48,458 nt of DNA from Bacteroidales bacterium (GCA_016936665.1 JAFGXI010000003.1:1-48458); one strand, 5' to 3'; positions 35,736 through 45,864 are shown, counted from the stretch's first letter. Program-made: numbers and translations. The notes: generated by a model not told the origin, from the letters alone.

Positions 35736-36674
35736 TTAGTGGGTTTGTTCGAAAAGCCCTTCGTCGTATATTCGCTTAAGCCCGTCTTCAATTTTAATTA
35801 AGTCCTTGTTAAGCACCGAAAGCATTTTAGAATTATCGGGTCTTCTTCGTTTCATATCACCTTCTTTCAACGGGTCGAGGTAAACTATTCTACTTTTCGA
35901 GTTTGTAATTTCGATGACTTTTTGAGCCAAATCGCTGATAGGGATTTCGATTGAATTGCCAATATTTACTACATCGTTGATAAAAGCATCGTCGTAAGCT
36001 ATTTTTGTAGTTGCTTCAATGTTATCGTCGATATAGCAGAAGGTTCTTGTTTGAGTTCCGTTGCCATATATCGTAATATCTTCGTTTTGTTGAGCAGCTA
36101 ACAAAAATTTACTGATTACGAAATCTTTACTTTGGTAGGGGCCATACGTGTTAAAGAATCTGAATATTGTGTAATCAAGACCAAATTCTTGCTGGAACGA
36201 TTTAACAAAAGCTTCGCCCACGTTTTTAACAATTGCATATGGTAATCGGGAGTTTAAAGGCGTTGTTTCTTCGTTTTGAGGAAATTCGACGGGCTCTCCA
36301 TACACTTCAGAAGATGAAGAGAAGAAGACTCTTTTCACGCCAGTATTTTTAGATAGTTCTAAAATATTTTTAATGCCTTGTATGTCGTTTAAAACATCTA
36401 TTGGGTGTGTTAAAGTTCGCGTAACGCCTACCATTGCTGCATAATGAAAAACATAATCGAAACGATAAGTTGTCATTATTTCACCAATACCTTGACGATT
36501 ATTTACATCGCATTTAATAAATCTCAAACGATCTTGGGCTTTTGGCAATTTCCCGATATGGCCGGTGAGTAGATTATCAACTACAACAATGTCGTTGTTG
36601 GTATCTTTGAGTAGTCGTTTAACAAGAGCACTTCCTATAAATCCGGCACCTCCTGTAACTAATATTGTTCTCAT
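35736..36674 (-). CDS. NAD-dependent epimerase/dehydratase (extended SDR)
   Basis: The 312-aa protein has the Rossmann motif TGGAGFIG (7-14), D33 in VVDNLL (NAD selectivity), HYAAMVGV, the S-S-S-S-E run (119-123) and the catalytic Y146-x-x-x-K150 (YAIVK). The downstream blocks FRFFNTYGP, RTFCYIDD and VVNIGN place it with UDP-glucuronate decarboxylase/dTDP-glucose dehydratase/UDP-glucose epimerase-like sugar-nucleotide enzymes. Exact substrate unknown. The gap to the upstream MMPL gene is 9 bases and to the downstream synthase gene 6 bases, so it is co-transcribed. A role in surface polysaccharide or glycolipid sugars is an inference. Confidence 0.87.
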   Translation of the reverse strand: MRTILVTGGAGFIGSALVKRLLKDTNNDIVVVDNLLTGHIGKLPKAQDRLRFIKCDVNNRQGIGEIMTTYRFDYVFHYAAMVGVTRTLTHPIDVLNDIQGIKNILELSKNTGVKRVFFSSSSEVYGEPVEFPQNEETTPLNSRLPYAIVKNVGEAFVKSFQQEFGLDYTIFRFFNTYGPYQSKDFVISKFLLAAQQNEDITIYGNGTQTRTFCYIDDNIEATTKIAYDDAFINDVVNIGNSIEIPISDLAQKVIEITNSKSRIVYLDPLKEGDMKRRRPDNSKMLSVLNKDLIKIEDGLKRIYDEGLFEQTH

Positions 36675-36683
36675 GTTTTCGAA

Positions 36684-39080
36684 TTATTCTCTATTGTCGA
36701 TTGTTAAATGATCAAGCTCAATGTCTTCTTCTTCATCGAATATACTTAGCAAAGGCTCGTTAAATGCTTTGGTAGTAAGTTGCTTTTCTAAACTCAATAA
36801 TAAGGAGGGAAGAAGTACTAAGTTGGTAAGCATCGCAAAAAATAAGGTTATGGAAACCAAAAGACCTAATGCTACCGTTCCACCAAAATCGGATGCTGTA
36901 AAAATTGAAAATCCAAATAACAGCACGATACTGGTATAAAACATGCTTACTCCAGTTTCGTTAATGGCACCTCTTACTGAACTGCCTATATCCCAATTAA
37001 ATATTTTTAATTCTTGGCGGTATTTTGCTAAAAAGTGAATGGTGTCGTCGACAGAAATGCCAAAGGCAATACTAAAAATTAATATTGTTGAAGGCTTAAT
37101 TGGTATAGCAAAGTATCCCATTATTCCTGCAGTAAATAATAGTGGAATTAAATTAGGGATTAAAGACACTACAACCATTCTTGCCGAACGGAACATAAGC
37201 GCCATAAAAAATGCAATGAGTACAATGGCTAATGTAAGACTAACAAATAAATTCTGTATTAAAAAAGTTGTGCCTTTAGTGTAGACAATACTTGTCCCTG
37301 TAATGCTGGTCTTATATTTGCCCGGAGGGAAAATACTGTCAACAATAAGTTGCACATCGGCATGCAATTGATCCATTTTGTTAGTGCCTAAATCTTTTAC
37401 TTTATAGCTGATTCTCGTTATTTGTTGCGTAGAGTCGATAAACGAATGAATAAAGTTGTTGTTGTTATTGTTTTCATTATCCATTTTAGCTAAATAGGAA
37501 AAAATAAAATTCTTTTCTTGGTTGCTTGGTAATTTGTAGTGTGTTTTTTTGTTGTTGAAAAAAGCTTGTCTTGCTAACTTTACGCCATTGGCTAATGAGA
37601 TGGGTTTTGATAACTCATCGAAGTGTTTTAGTTTTCTTTGTAATTTATCAACTTTGGTTAATGTGCTTATTTTTTGCGCTCCTTTTTGTTTTTTTGTATC
37701 AATAACAATTTCAAAAGGCATTAAACCACCAAAGGTGTTTTCGAAAAACTTAAGATCGGTGTAAATAGGATCATCTTTAGGAATGTCATCCACAATATAA
37801 CCGGTTGTATTAATTAGAGTAATTCCATAAATACTGATTACTAATAATACTATTGTACTTGCATATACCCAACGGCGTTTGTGTTCTGTTAAATAAACCA
37901 GTTTATGCACGAATTTTACAATGACTTTACTGTCTAAATGCTTGGTATGTCTGTCTTTTGGATCGGGAAGATAGCTATAGATGGTAGGAATAATAAGTAA
38001 AGAAAACACGAATATGCCTATAATATTGATGGCCGCAACAACACCAAATTCTTTTAAAATATCACTACTTGTTAGAATAAAAGTACCAAAGCCCGACGCT
38101 GTAGTTAAGTTGGTTAAAAATATAGCACTACCAGTTTTTTTAATCATCCTTTGCAGGGATTTTATTTTATTTCCGTGTGCAGAATATTCGTGTAAATATT
38201 TGTTAATCATGAAGATGCTGTTAGGAACGCCTATTACTATAAGTAATGGAGGTAACATTCCCGTAAGTATCGTGATTTCGTAACCTAACATAGCAACTGT
38301 AGCAAAGGTCCAGATAACAGCAACTGTAACAACAGACATCGATACTAAAACAGCTTTGTAGGATCTGAAAAGAACCATAAGTACTAAGATCACAACAAAT
38401 GCAGCAAGTATAATGAATAAGCTAAGTTCTTTTTTTATTTTTTTAGATACTTCTGTTCTGATATAAGGCAAACCGGAATGATAAAGTTTTAGACCGGTAT
38501 TGGCCATGAACTGCTTCGTTAATTTATGAATATCTTCAACAATACTGATTCGCTCTTCGGTGTTAAGTAATTTCTTGTCAATTGAAATAGTCATTAAATA
38601 AATATCGAGCGAGTCGTTATATATCAAGCCATTATAAATTGGGAAGTTAAATAAGACTTTTTTGAGACTATCCAACTGATGTTGAGTATTAACTGTATCG
38701 GGGAAAATGGTGCAAATATCGAAGCGTTTTGCTTCTTTGTTTTTGTTTAATCTAATCAACTCAGTTACAGATGTTACGTTTTTAACACCTCTAATCTGCT
38801 TTAACGAATTGACGAGCAGTTTCCATTTTTGATAATGATCTAATTTAAAAAACTTGTCGTCTTGTACACCAACTGCAAAAATGTTAGCTTCCTCTCCGAA
38901 TATTTCTTTAAACTGAACATGTTCTATGTATGCGCTATCGTCCTGAGGTAGCATTTGAGCTAAAGAATACGACATTCGAGCATCTCCTGCATGGTAAGCC
39001 ATGAAGAGTGTAGACGCTAATACAAGAGCAAGAATGAGCACTCTATTGCGTAAAATAATACTGGCGATTCTAGTCCACAT
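36684..39080 (-). CDS. RND-superfamily MMPL-type membrane transporter
   Basis: The 798-aa protein has the two-fold RND repeat. A first helix (~14-30) is followed by a large periplasmic loop (~35-210), helices ~215-375, a helix at ~400-420, a second periplasmic loop (~425-625) and helices ~630-775. The two conserved GxxxD/E-x-x-F/H sites are seen as VIGVPNSIFMINKY and FGISVDDTIHFLAKY (D-D near 682). The acidic pair is present only in the second half. MMPL proteins export or traffic lipids and hydrophobic molecules with proton drive. Opening an operon of isoprenoid synthase and MlaEF, it is plausibly part of lipid movement to the outer membrane, by inference. Confidence 0.9.
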   Translation of the reverse strand: MWTRIASIILRNRVLILALVLASTLFMAYHAGDARMSYSLAQMLPQDDSAYIEHVQFKEIFGEEANIFAVGVQDDKFFKLDHYQKWKLLVNSLKQIRGVKNVTSVTELIRLNKNKEAKRFDICTIFPDTVNTQHQLDSLKKVLFNFPIYNGLIYNDSLDIYLMTISIDKKLLNTEERISIVEDIHKLTKQFMANTGLKLYHSGLPYIRTEVSKKIKKELSLFIILAAFVVILVLMVLFRSYKAVLVSMSVVTVAVIWTFATVAMLGYEITILTGMLPPLLIVIGVPNSIFMINKYLHEYSAHGNKIKSLQRMIKKTGSAIFLTNLTTASGFGTFILTSSDILKEFGVVAAINIIGIFVFSLLIIPTIYSYLPDPKDRHTKHLDSKVIVKFVHKLVYLTEHKRRWVYASTIVLLVISIYGITLINTTGYIVDDIPKDDPIYTDLKFFENTFGGLMPFEIVIDTKKQKGAQKISTLTKVDKLQRKLKHFDELSKPISLANGVKLARQAFFNNKKTHYKLPSNQEKNFIFSYLAKMDNENNNNNNFIHSFIDSTQQITRISYKVKDLGTNKMDQLHADVQLIVDSIFPPGKYKTSITGTSIVYTKGTTFLIQNLFVSLTLAIVLIAFFMALMFRSARMVVVSLIPNLIPLLFTAGIMGYFAIPIKPSTILIFSIAFGISVDDTIHFLAKYRQELKIFNWDIGSSVRGAINETGVSMFYTSIVLLFGFSIFTASDFGGTVALGLLVSITLFFAMLTNLVLLPSLLLSLEKQLTTKAFNEPLLSIFDEEEDIELDHLTIDNRE

Positions 39081-39166
39081 AAATGAATTGGCTAAGATAC
39101 GAATTATATGAATTAAGCCAACAAAAAGGACTTTAAAACTTGAAAAGCCGAAAATTGATATAAATG

Positions 39167-39197
39167 TTTGTTAATATCAATCTAAATACTAATTTTG
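39167..39197 (+). promoter_or_regulatory. Bacteroidota-type promoter of tRNA-Ser
   Basis: TTTG (39167-39170) followed after 19 bases by TAATTTTG (39190-39197) is an exact match to the major sigma-factor consensus TTTG-N19-TAnnTTTG. The predicted start is about six bases before the tRNA. Confidence 0.8.
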
Positions 39198-39210
39198 TAG
39201 GCACTAAAAC

Positions 39211-39293
39211 GGAGAGGTGGCAGAGTGGTAATGCAGCAGCCTGCTAAGCTGTGATCTCATTGGGATCCCCGAGTTCGAGTCTCGGTCTCTCCG
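39211..39293 (+). tRNA. tRNA-Ser (anticodon GCU)
   Basis: The 83-base class II tRNA has a seven-pair acceptor stem (GGAGAGG with TCTCTCC, last pair G-T), D arm GCAGAGTGGTAATGC and anticodon stem-loop GCAGC-CTGCTAA-GCTGT. The anticodon is GCT (reads AGC/AGU). A long variable arm (GATC...GATC) and T arm CCGAG-TTCGAGT-CTCGG follow. Discriminator G73 fits serine identity. CCA is not encoded in full. Confidence 0.95.
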
Positions 39294-39296
39294 CAT

Positions 39297-39330
39297 AAAA
39301 AATCCTGATTACTTCAATCAGGATTTTTTT
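39297..39330. terminator. Bidirectional terminator between tRNA-Ser and ilvA
   Basis: A perfect 14-bp stem, AAAAAATCCTGATT / AATCAGGATTTTTT (39297-39310 with 39316-39329), has loop ACTTC and U-tracts on both strands. It ends tRNA-Ser on the plus strand and the ilv operon on the minus strand. Confidence 0.92.
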
Positions 39331-39369
39331 GTTAATATGCTTTTAAAGAAAATTATGGATTTTAAAAGC

Positions 39370-40608
39370 TTATATTAATAATGCTAAAAGCTCTTGCTTT
39401 TCATTAATATACTCAAACTGAAAATCCTTTGCTTTCATTTTAGCCATTATCGCTTTTAAATCATCTTTCGATTTTAACTCCAGGCCAATCGTTGCGGGCC
39501 CTTTTTCACGACTTGTTTTTTTTGAGTATTCGAAAAATGAGATATCGTCGTTAGGGCCAAGTACATCGCTTACAAATTCTTTTAAAGCACCTGCTCTTTG
39601 TGGAAATTTTACTACAAAATAATGTTTTAAACCTTCGTAAAGCATGGCACGTTCTTTAATTTCTTCCATTCTGGTTATATCATTGTTGCTACCACTAACG
39701 ATACATACAACTCGTTTCCCTTTAATTTCATCTTTAAATTGCTCTAAAGCAGCAATAGAAAGCGCCCCTGCCGGCTCTACAATAATACCATCTTCGTTAT
39801 AGAGTTTAAGTAAGGTTGAGCATACTTTACCTTCGTCTACACTAACAATTTGATCTAAATTTTCTTTGCATAATTGAAAAGTAAGTTTTCCTACTTCTTG
39901 AACAGCTGCGCCATCTACAAAGCGGTCAATCTGTTTCAGGCGCACAGGTTTATGCTGCTTGTATGCTGCTTGCATGGATGCCGCTCCTTTTGGTTCTACG
40001 CCTATAAGTCTTGTATTAGGACTTAATTGCTTAAAAACAGAAGATACACCAGAGGCTAAACCACCACCGCCAATAGGTAAAAACAAATAATCAATAGATT
40101 GATGCGCAGCTTGATAAATTTCCAAGCCAACCGTAGCTTGGCCTTCAATTATTTTTTCATCATCGAAAGGATGAATAAAAACGGCTTTATTGGCTTTACA
40201 AATCCGAACCGCTTCGTCGTAGGCTTGATCGAAAGTGTCTCCATAAAGGATAACATCTACCATTTCGCCTCCAAACTGCTTTACTTTATTTACCTTCTGA
40301 CTGGGTGTTGTTATAGGCATTAATACGGTAGCTCGAATATTTAGCAGCTTGCATGTTAAGGCAACACCTTGTGCATGATTACCAGCACTAGCACAAACAA
40401 CACCATTCATTGCTTGAGCTTGCGACAAGTTCTTTATTTTATGATAAGCGCCTCTTATCTTATAAGATCGTACCGTTTGCAAATCCTCACGTTTTAAACA
40501 AACCGTTGCTTTAAAATATTCTGAAATATTGATGTTTTTTTGGAGAGGCGTTGTTAATACAAGCCCCTCCATATCATGTTTAGCTTTTTTAACAGCTTCT
40601 AGTTTCAT
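39370..40608 (-). CDS. ilvA: Threonine ammonia-lyase (threonine dehydratase)
   Basis: The 412-aa PLP enzyme converts threonine to 2-oxobutanoate, the first step specific to isoleucine. The PLP lysine is K50 in TVRSYKIRGAY; KREDLQ precedes it, and the phosphate-cradling PIGGGGLASG loop and S-G-S-N-N-D motif follow. A C-terminal ACT-like regulatory domain (~330-412, from YFVKFPQRAGALKEF) indicates the allosterically controlled biosynthetic type with a single regulatory unit. ATG 40608 was chosen although the frame is open to 40782, because the upstream part lies inside ilvC. It is last in the ilv operon, 4 bases after ilvC. Confidence 0.95.
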   Translation of the reverse strand: MKLEAVKKAKHDMEGLVLTTPLQKNINISEYFKATVCLKREDLQTVRSYKIRGAYHKIKNLSQAQAMNGVVCASAGNHAQGVALTCKLLNIRATVLMPITTPSQKVNKVKQFGGEMVDVILYGDTFDQAYDEAVRICKANKAVFIHPFDDEKIIEGQATVGLEIYQAAHQSIDYLFLPIGGGGLASGVSSVFKQLSPNTRLIGVEPKGAASMQAAYKQHKPVRLKQIDRFVDGAAVQEVGKLTFQLCKENLDQIVSVDEGKVCSTLLKLYNEDGIIVEPAGALSIAALEQFKDEIKGKRVVCIVSGSNNDITRMEEIKERAMLYEGLKHYFVVKFPQRAGALKEFVSDVLGPNDDISFFEYSKKTSREKGPATIGLELKSKDDLKAIMAKMKAKDFQFEYINEKQELLALLI

Positions 40609-40612
40609 ATAT

Positions 40613-41659
40613 TTATTGTTGATTAGGGCGTAAACTTCTAACAACTTGACCCGTTTGCCACAATTCTGAATCGTGAATCGTTTTAAGCTCAGCTTCCAAG
40701 TTGCTTCTATAATTCGTATCTGCATTGGCCTCAATAACAATGGCTGCCTCTTGACCGCTTTTAACACTATTATATAGTTCATCGAAAAGAGGCGTATTTA
40801 AATCTCTAAATTTTTCTTTCCAATCTAAAGCGCCTCTCTGCGCTGTTGTTGAGGTGTTTGCGTACATCCAGTCCATTCCGTTTTCAGCTACTAGAGGCAA
40901 CAAGCTCTGCGTTAATTCTTCAACGGTTTCGTTGAAGGCTTCGGAAGGCGAATGCCCATATTTGCGTAGCACATTGTATTGCGCCTCAAACAAACCGGCA
41001 ATGGCACCCATTAAAACGCCGCGTTCACCAGTTAAATCAGAGTACACTTCTTTTTTAAAGTCTGTTTCGAATAAGTAGCCCGAGCCGACACCAATGCCCA
41101 AAGCCATAACTCGTTCTTTAGCTTTTCCTGTGGCATCCTGATAAATAGCATAACTGGAATTTAAACCTCGACCTTCAACAAACAAGCGTCTTAACGAAGT
41201 TCCAGATCCCTTTGGAGCAATCAGAATGACATCGATATGATTGGGTGGGACAATGCCTGTTTGCTCGTTAAAAGTAATCCCAAAACCATGAGAAAAATAC
41301 AAAGCTTTCCCCGGTGTTAGATGCTTTTTAACGGTGTCCCATTGAGCAATCTGACCGGCATCAGATAATAAATACTGAATAATACTGGCTTTCTCGCATG
41401 CTTCTTCCAGTTCAAATAAATCTTTACCTTCTACCCATCCATCATCTATTGCTTTTTGCCAGGATACCGAATTTTTACGCTGACCAACGATAACATTAAA
41501 GCCATTATCTTTTAAGTTTAAGGACTGCCCTGGCCCTTGTACACCGTAACCTATAACAGCAATGGTTTCGTCTTTTAATACTTCTACTGCTTTTGCTACT
41601 GGAAATTCATCTCTTGTGACCACATTTTCTATGGTGCCACCAAAATTAATTTTTGCCAT
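40613..41659 (-). CDS. ilvC: Ketol-acid reductoisomerase, class I length
   Basis: The 348-aa enzyme converts acetolactate or acetohydroxybutyrate to the dihydroxy acid with Mg2+ and NAD(P)H. The dinucleotide loop is GYGVQGPGQ (37-45). SHGFGITF, APKGSGTSLRR, the metal-site SDLTGERGVLMGA and the C-terminal AYETVEEL-like FNETVEELTQSLLPLV with NTSTTAQRGALDW are all present. Length is that of the short (class I) form, as in Bacteroidales, not the ~490-aa class II enzyme. A 90-base gap separates it from ilvN, in which I see no independent promoter. Confidence 0.95.
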   Translation of the reverse strand: MAKINFGGTIENVVTRDEFPVAKAVEVLKDETIAVIGYGVQGPGQSLNLKDNGFNVIVGQRKNSVSWQKAIDDGWVEGKDLFELEEACEKASIIQYLLSDAGQIAQWDTVKKHLTPGKALYFSHGFGITFNEQTGIVPPNHIDVILIAPKGSGTSLRRLFVEGRGLNSSYAIYQDATGKAKERVMALGIGVGSGYLFETDFKKEVYSDLTGERGVLMGAIAGLFEAQYNVLRKYGHSPSEAFNETVEELTQSLLPLVAENGMDWMYANTSTTAQRGALDWKEKFRDLNTPLFDELYNSVKSGQEAAIVIEANADTNYRSNLEAELKTIHDSELWQTGQVVRSLRPNQQ

Positions 41660-41749
41660 TGTTATTTCTTTTTTATGTGTTTTACAATTGTTAATTATTT
41701 GCCTTTTTACAAGCAGTTTGATAATTATATTCCGGTTTGACTATTGATA

Positions 41750-42310
41750 TTAATTATAATCAGTATCATAGTTAGTTTTTGCTTCCATCTCATCTAAAAA
41801 TGAATTAAGCTTTCTCATAGGTCTGGTTACTGCTACACGTCCAGAACGAGCAAATTCTAACAAACCATGCATCTTAAGTAAATCGTATAAGGCTTGGGTC
41901 TCTTCTTTCAAACCTGTTTTTTCGATAACCATATACTCTGATGTAACCGATAAAATTCGTGCATGATTTTGACGAACGATAGCTTCTACATCATAATTCC
42001 TATCACTAGTCATTGGCATTTTATAAAGTGCAATTTCATTATAAATGACTTGGTCGGATGTGTAAAAAAGCGCTTTGTGTATATCAATTTGTTTTTCTAA
42101 TTGAGCGGTTACCTTTTTAATCATATCGAGTGTCGTTTTAACCACAATTGTGTACCTGTAGATGTCTTTTAATTCGGTATTGGATGCGGTTATGCTTTCG
42201 ATATTAAGCTTTCTTCTCGTAAAAATGATGGTAACTCGATTGAGCATCCCTACGGTGTTTTCCGTAAATACGGAAAGCGTAAACTCCTGTATTTTAGTAT
42301 TTAGTTCCAT
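41750..42310 (-). CDS. ilvN: Acetolactate synthase regulatory (small) subunit
   Basis: The 186-aa protein has an N-terminal ACT domain (~8-80: FTLSVFTENTVGMLNRVTII, FTRRKLNIESI, YRYTIVVKT) that binds the feedback inhibitor valine in the family. A C-terminal domain (~90-175) contains EIALYKM and ALYDLLKMHGLLEFARSGR. It lacks any catalytic motif and regulates the ThDP-dependent large subunit encoded 15 bases upstream. Length is typical of the longer bacterial small subunits. Confidence 0.93.
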   Translation of the reverse strand: MELNTKIQEFTLSVFTENTVGMLNRVTIIFTRRKLNIESITASNTELKDIYRYTIVVKTTLDMIKKVTAQLEKQIDIHKALFYTSDQVIYNEIALYKMPMTSDRNYDVEAIVRQNHARILSVTSEYMVIEKTGLKEETQALYDLLKMHGLLEFARSGRVAVTRPMRKLNSFLDEMEAKTNYDTDYN

Positions 42311-42325
42311 TGAATATTTTTTAAA

Positions 42326-44041
42326 TCAATTTAATTCTTCGTTTCCCAATAATATTTCTGAAACCGATGCGCCGGCAGGCACCATCGGAAATACATTTTC
42401 CTCCATTTCTACATCGACCTCTAATAAGTAAGGGCCTTTAGATGCTAGCATTTCTTTTACAGCGCTTTCTAGTTTTGAGCGTTCAAAGACCTTATTACTT
42501 TGAATATTGTAGCCTTTGGCAATGGTTAAAAAATCGGGGTTATGCATTTCAGTAAACGAATAGCGTTTTTCGAAAAACAACTGTTGCCATTGCCTAACCA
42601 TTCCTAAAAAGTTATTATTGAGGATTAATATTTTCACTGGTATTTTATATTGAAAAATAGTTCCTAGCTCTTGAATTGTCATTTGAAAACCGCCATCCCC
42701 AAGTACTGCAACCACCCCTTTTTCCGGACTAGCTATTTTGGCACCAATAGAAGCTGGCAAACCAAACCCCATGGTCCCTAAACCTCCTGATGTAACAAAA
42801 CTACGTCCCTCATTAAATTCGAAGTACCGACCAGACATCATTTGATGTTGCCCAACATCGGTTACCACAATAGGTTTAGTTTGACTCTGTTCATTTACAA
42901 CACGGATTACTTCTCCCATGCTAACTTTTCCTTTACCTGGGTATAATTGCGCATCAATAAGCGTTTGCTCTTTGACTCTTAATTGTGCGAATTGATTTAA
43001 CCAATCCTCCGTGTGCTTCTGCTTTAGTTTTGGTAATACATACTGTAATGCCTCTTTTGCATCAGCAGGAATAGCAATATCTGCAAATACATTTTTATTT
43101 AGTTCTGCACTGTCAATATCTATATGTATAATCTTGGCTTGCTTTGCATATCGCTCTACATCGCCTGTCACACGATCGTCGAAACGCATACCAATAGCTA
43201 TCAACAAATCACATTCATTGGTTAAAATATTAGGCGCATAATTCCCATGCATTCCCAACATTCCCATATACAATGGATGATGACTTGGAAAAGCAGAAAG
43301 GCCTAACAATGTTGAAGCCACTGGAATTTTGGTTTTTTCCACAAACGCTTTTACTTCTTTTTCAGCTTTCGAAATGGTGACACCATGCCCTATTAACAAA
43401 AATGGTTTTTGGCTGGCATCAATCATTTTAAGGGCTTCGTCTAATAAGCCTATATTCAACTTTGGGTGAGGAAAGTAAGAACGGATACGTTTACACGCTT
43501 TATATTGAAAGTTGAATAACCCAAACTGAGCATCTTTTGTGATATCAATTAATACAGGCCCAGGGCGACCTGATTGTGCAATATAAAACGCTTTAGCAAT
43601 GGCTTCTGGAATTTCTTCGGCTCTTGTTACCTGGCTACTCCACTTCGTCACAGGCATGGTTACACCAATTACATCTGTTTCCTGAAAAGCATCGGTACCT
43701 AACATGCGTGAATCAACTTGCCCAGTGATACAAACCAAAGGCGTAGAGTCGAGTTGCGCATCGGCCAATCCTGTTACTAAATTGGTGGCTCCTGGACCGG
43801 AAGTTGCAAAACAAACGCCCACTTTCCCAGATACCCTAGCATAGGATTGAGCGGCATGAATAGCGCCTTGTTCATGACGTGTTAAATAATGAATAAGGAC
43901 ATCTTGATAATCGTACAGAGCGTCATACACAGGCATAATAGCGCCACCAACATAGCCAAAAACATGTTCAACATTTTCGTTGAGCAATGAGAGTATGACC
44001 GCTTCGGCTCCTCTTATATTCTCTTTATTTTGATAATTCAT
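42326..44041 (-). CDS. ilvB: Acetolactate synthase catalytic (large) subunit
   Basis: The 571-aa ThDP enzyme condenses pyruvate with pyruvate or 2-oxobutanoate. The N-terminal block is VFGYVGGAIMPVYDAL, followed by RHEQGAIHAAQSYAR (catalytic Glu) and GVCFATSGPGATNLVTG. A central FAD/nucleotide domain (~190-340) follows. The C-terminal ThDP-Mg motif GDGGFQMTIQELGTI...LNNNFLGMVRQWQ is intact. It is the second gene of the ilv operon, 23 bases after ilvD and 15 bases before its regulatory subunit ilvN, giving the expected 1:1 complex. Confidence 0.96.
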   Translation of the reverse strand: MNYQNKENIRGAEAVILSLLNENVEHVFGYVGGAIMPVYDALYDYQDVLIHYLTRHEQGAIHAAQSYARVSGKVGVCFATSGPGATNLVTGLADAQLDSTPLVCITGQVDSRMLGTDAFQETDVIGVTMPVTKWSSQVTRAEEIPEAIAKAFYIAQSGRPGPVLIDITKDAQFGLFNFQYKACKRIRSYFPHPKLNIGLLDEALKMIDASQKPFLLIGHGVTISKAEKEVKAFVEKTKIPVASTLLGLSAFPSHHPLYMGMLGMHGNYAPNILTNECDLLIAIGMRFDDRVTGDVERYAKQAKIIHIDIDSAELNKNVFADIAIPADAKEALQYVLPKLKQKHTEDWLNQFAQLRVKEQTLIDAQLYPGKGKVSMGEVIRVVNEQSQTKPIVVTDVGQHQMMSGRYFEFNEGRSFVTSGGLGTMGFGLPASIGAKIASPEKGVVAVLGDGGFQMTIQELGTIFQYKIPVKILILNNNFLGMVRQWQQLFFEKRYSFTEMHNPDFLTIAKGYNIQSNKVFERSKLESAVKEMLASKGPYLLEVDVEMEENVFPMVPAGASVSEILLGNEELN

Positions 44042-44064
44042 CGTTTTAATTTAAGGTATTGTTG

Positions 44065-45864
44065 TTAATCGTTAAATATTCTAACAGCGCCTTTATCGGC
44101 TGAGCTTACAAAGGCAGCATATAATTTTAATGCATTTGAAACTTGGCGTTCTCTATTAGGACTGTATGGTTTATCTTGTTTTTGCTCTTTCTGTTTTCTT
44201 TCTTGCAATTCGGACAAAGCAACTTTTAAAACCAGACTTCTATTTTTAATATCTATTTCGATGATATCACCATCCTGCACTAATCCTATTAATCCGCCAG
44301 CAGCAGCTTCAGGGGAAACATGCCCAATAGACAACCCTGATGTACCTCCGGAAAAACGCCCATCTGTAATGAGAGCACAATCTTTATCCAATTTTTTAGA
44401 TTTAAGGTAAGAAGTAGGATATAGCATTTCTTGCATCCCTGGGCCACCTTTAGGCCCCTCGTAACGAATGACAACGACATCTCCTTTTTCTATTCGATCC
44501 ATTAAAATAGCATCGCAAGCCTGTTCCTGACTATCAAATACTTTGGCTTTTCCTGTAAATGACATTAAAGCCTCATCGACACCAGCTGTTTTAACTATAC
44601 AGCCATCTATGGCCAAATTACCATATAACACAGCCAGACCTCCATCAGGGGAATAGGCATGTTCGACAGAACGGATGCATCCCATTTTCCTATCTAAGTC
44701 GAGAGAATCGTACTGTGTATTCTGCGAGGAAAAATTGAGGTTTCGAGTTTGCTGCCCTGGAGCAGACAACCATAATTGCTTTTCGTTTCTATAAAACTTT
44801 AAAGCTTCTTTAAGACTTTTTTGATCGACTCTTTTAACTTCTGTATCAAGTAAATTCGCTTGACTCAATTCGTCTAAAATAGCTAATACTCCCCCAGCTC
44901 TATTGACATCTTCCATATGATACGATGAATTCGGGGCTACTTTACATAAACATGGTGTTTCTAGAGATAACTGATGAATATCTTCCAAGGAGAAATCTAC
45001 ATCAGCTTCGTGAGCAATAGCTATAAGATGCAATATGGTATTGGACGAACCTCCCATGGCCAAGTCTAAACGCATCGCATTATTAAAAGCCGACTTATTG
45101 GCTATTGCACGAGGCAAAACAGAAGCATCGTCTTTATAATAATACGACTCTGTATTTGTAATTAATTGTTTGACCGCATTTTCGAATATCTGTTGACGAT
45201 TCTTGTGCGTTGCTACAACCGTACCATTTCCTGGCAATGCCAAGCCTAATGCTTCGGTCAAGCTATTCATCGAATTGGCTGTAAACATGCCTGAACATGA
45301 GCCACAAGTAGGACATGCTGCTTTTTCTATACGCAACAATTCCTGTTCGCTTACATCATGATTAGCACCGGCAACAATAGCATCTACCAAATCGATTTTT
45401 TGGCCATCTAAAATCCCTGCCTCCATCGGCCCCCCAGATATAAAAATGGTTGGAATATTGATTCGCATACTTGCCATTAGCATACCAGGTGTAATTTTAT
45501 CGCAATTGCTAATACAGAGTAATGCATCAGCCTTATGGGCGTTTACAACATATTCTATACTATCAGCAATAATATCTCTTGACGGTAAGGAATAGAGCAT
45601 GCCATCATGCCCCATTGCAATACCATCATCAATAGCTATCGTATTAAACTCTGCGGCAAAATAACCAGCCGATTCGATAATAGCCTTGGCTTGTTGTCCT
45701 AATTCTTTTAAATGACCATGCCCCGGCACAAATTGCGAAAACGAATTCGCAATGGCAAAAATGGGCTTTTGCATTTGTTGGCTGTTCATACCATTGGCAC
45801 GCCATAGCGACCTTGCGCCTGCCATGCGTCTGCCTTCTGTTACGGTTTTACTTCTTCTTTCCAT
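44065..45864 (-). CDS. ilvD: Dihydroxy-acid dehydratase
   Basis: The 599-aa Fe-S enzyme dehydrates dihydroxy-valerate intermediates to the 2-oxo acids of valine and isoleucine. Features include [16 protein letters not shown] (11-26), [13 protein letters not shown] (40-52), [20 protein letters not shown]121 in [11 protein letters not shown] and [19 protein letters not shown] (C184, C187, C190). The long form, with FVPGH at the first cluster position rather than a cysteine, matches the Escherichia coli-type enzyme. ATG 45864 directly follows the U-tract of the leader terminator; the frame is open further upstream, but that region folds as the attenuator. It is the first structural gene of the ilv operon. 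Confidence 0.95.
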   Translation of the reverse strand: MERRSKTVTEGRRMAGARSLWRANGMNSQQMQKPIFAIANSFSQFVPGHGHLKELGQQAKAIIESAGYFAAEFNTIAIDDGIAMGHDGMLYSLPSRDIIADSIEYVVNAHKADALLCISNCDKITPGMLMASMRINIPTIFISGGPMEAGILDGQKIDLVDAIVAGANHDVSEQELLRIEKAACPTCGSCSGMFTANSMNSLTEALGLALPGNGTVVATHKNRQQIFENAVKQLITNTESYYYKDDASVLPRAIANKSAFNNAMRLDLAMGGSSNTILHLIAIAHEADVDFSLEDIHQLSLETPCLCKVAPNSSYHMEDVNRAGGVLAILDELSQANLLDTEVKRVDQKSLKEALKFYRNEKQLWLSAPGQQTRNLNFSSQNTQYDSLDLDRKMGCIRSVEHAYSPDGGLAVLYGNLAIDGCIVKTAGVDEALMSFTGKAKVFDSQEQACDAILMDRIEKGDVVVIRYEGPKGGPGMQEMLYPTSYLKSKKLDKDCALITDGRFSGGTSGLSIGHVSPEAAAGGLIGLVQDGDIIEIDIKNRSLVLKVALSELQERKQKEQKQDKPYSPNRERQVSNALKLYAAFVSSADKGAVRIFND

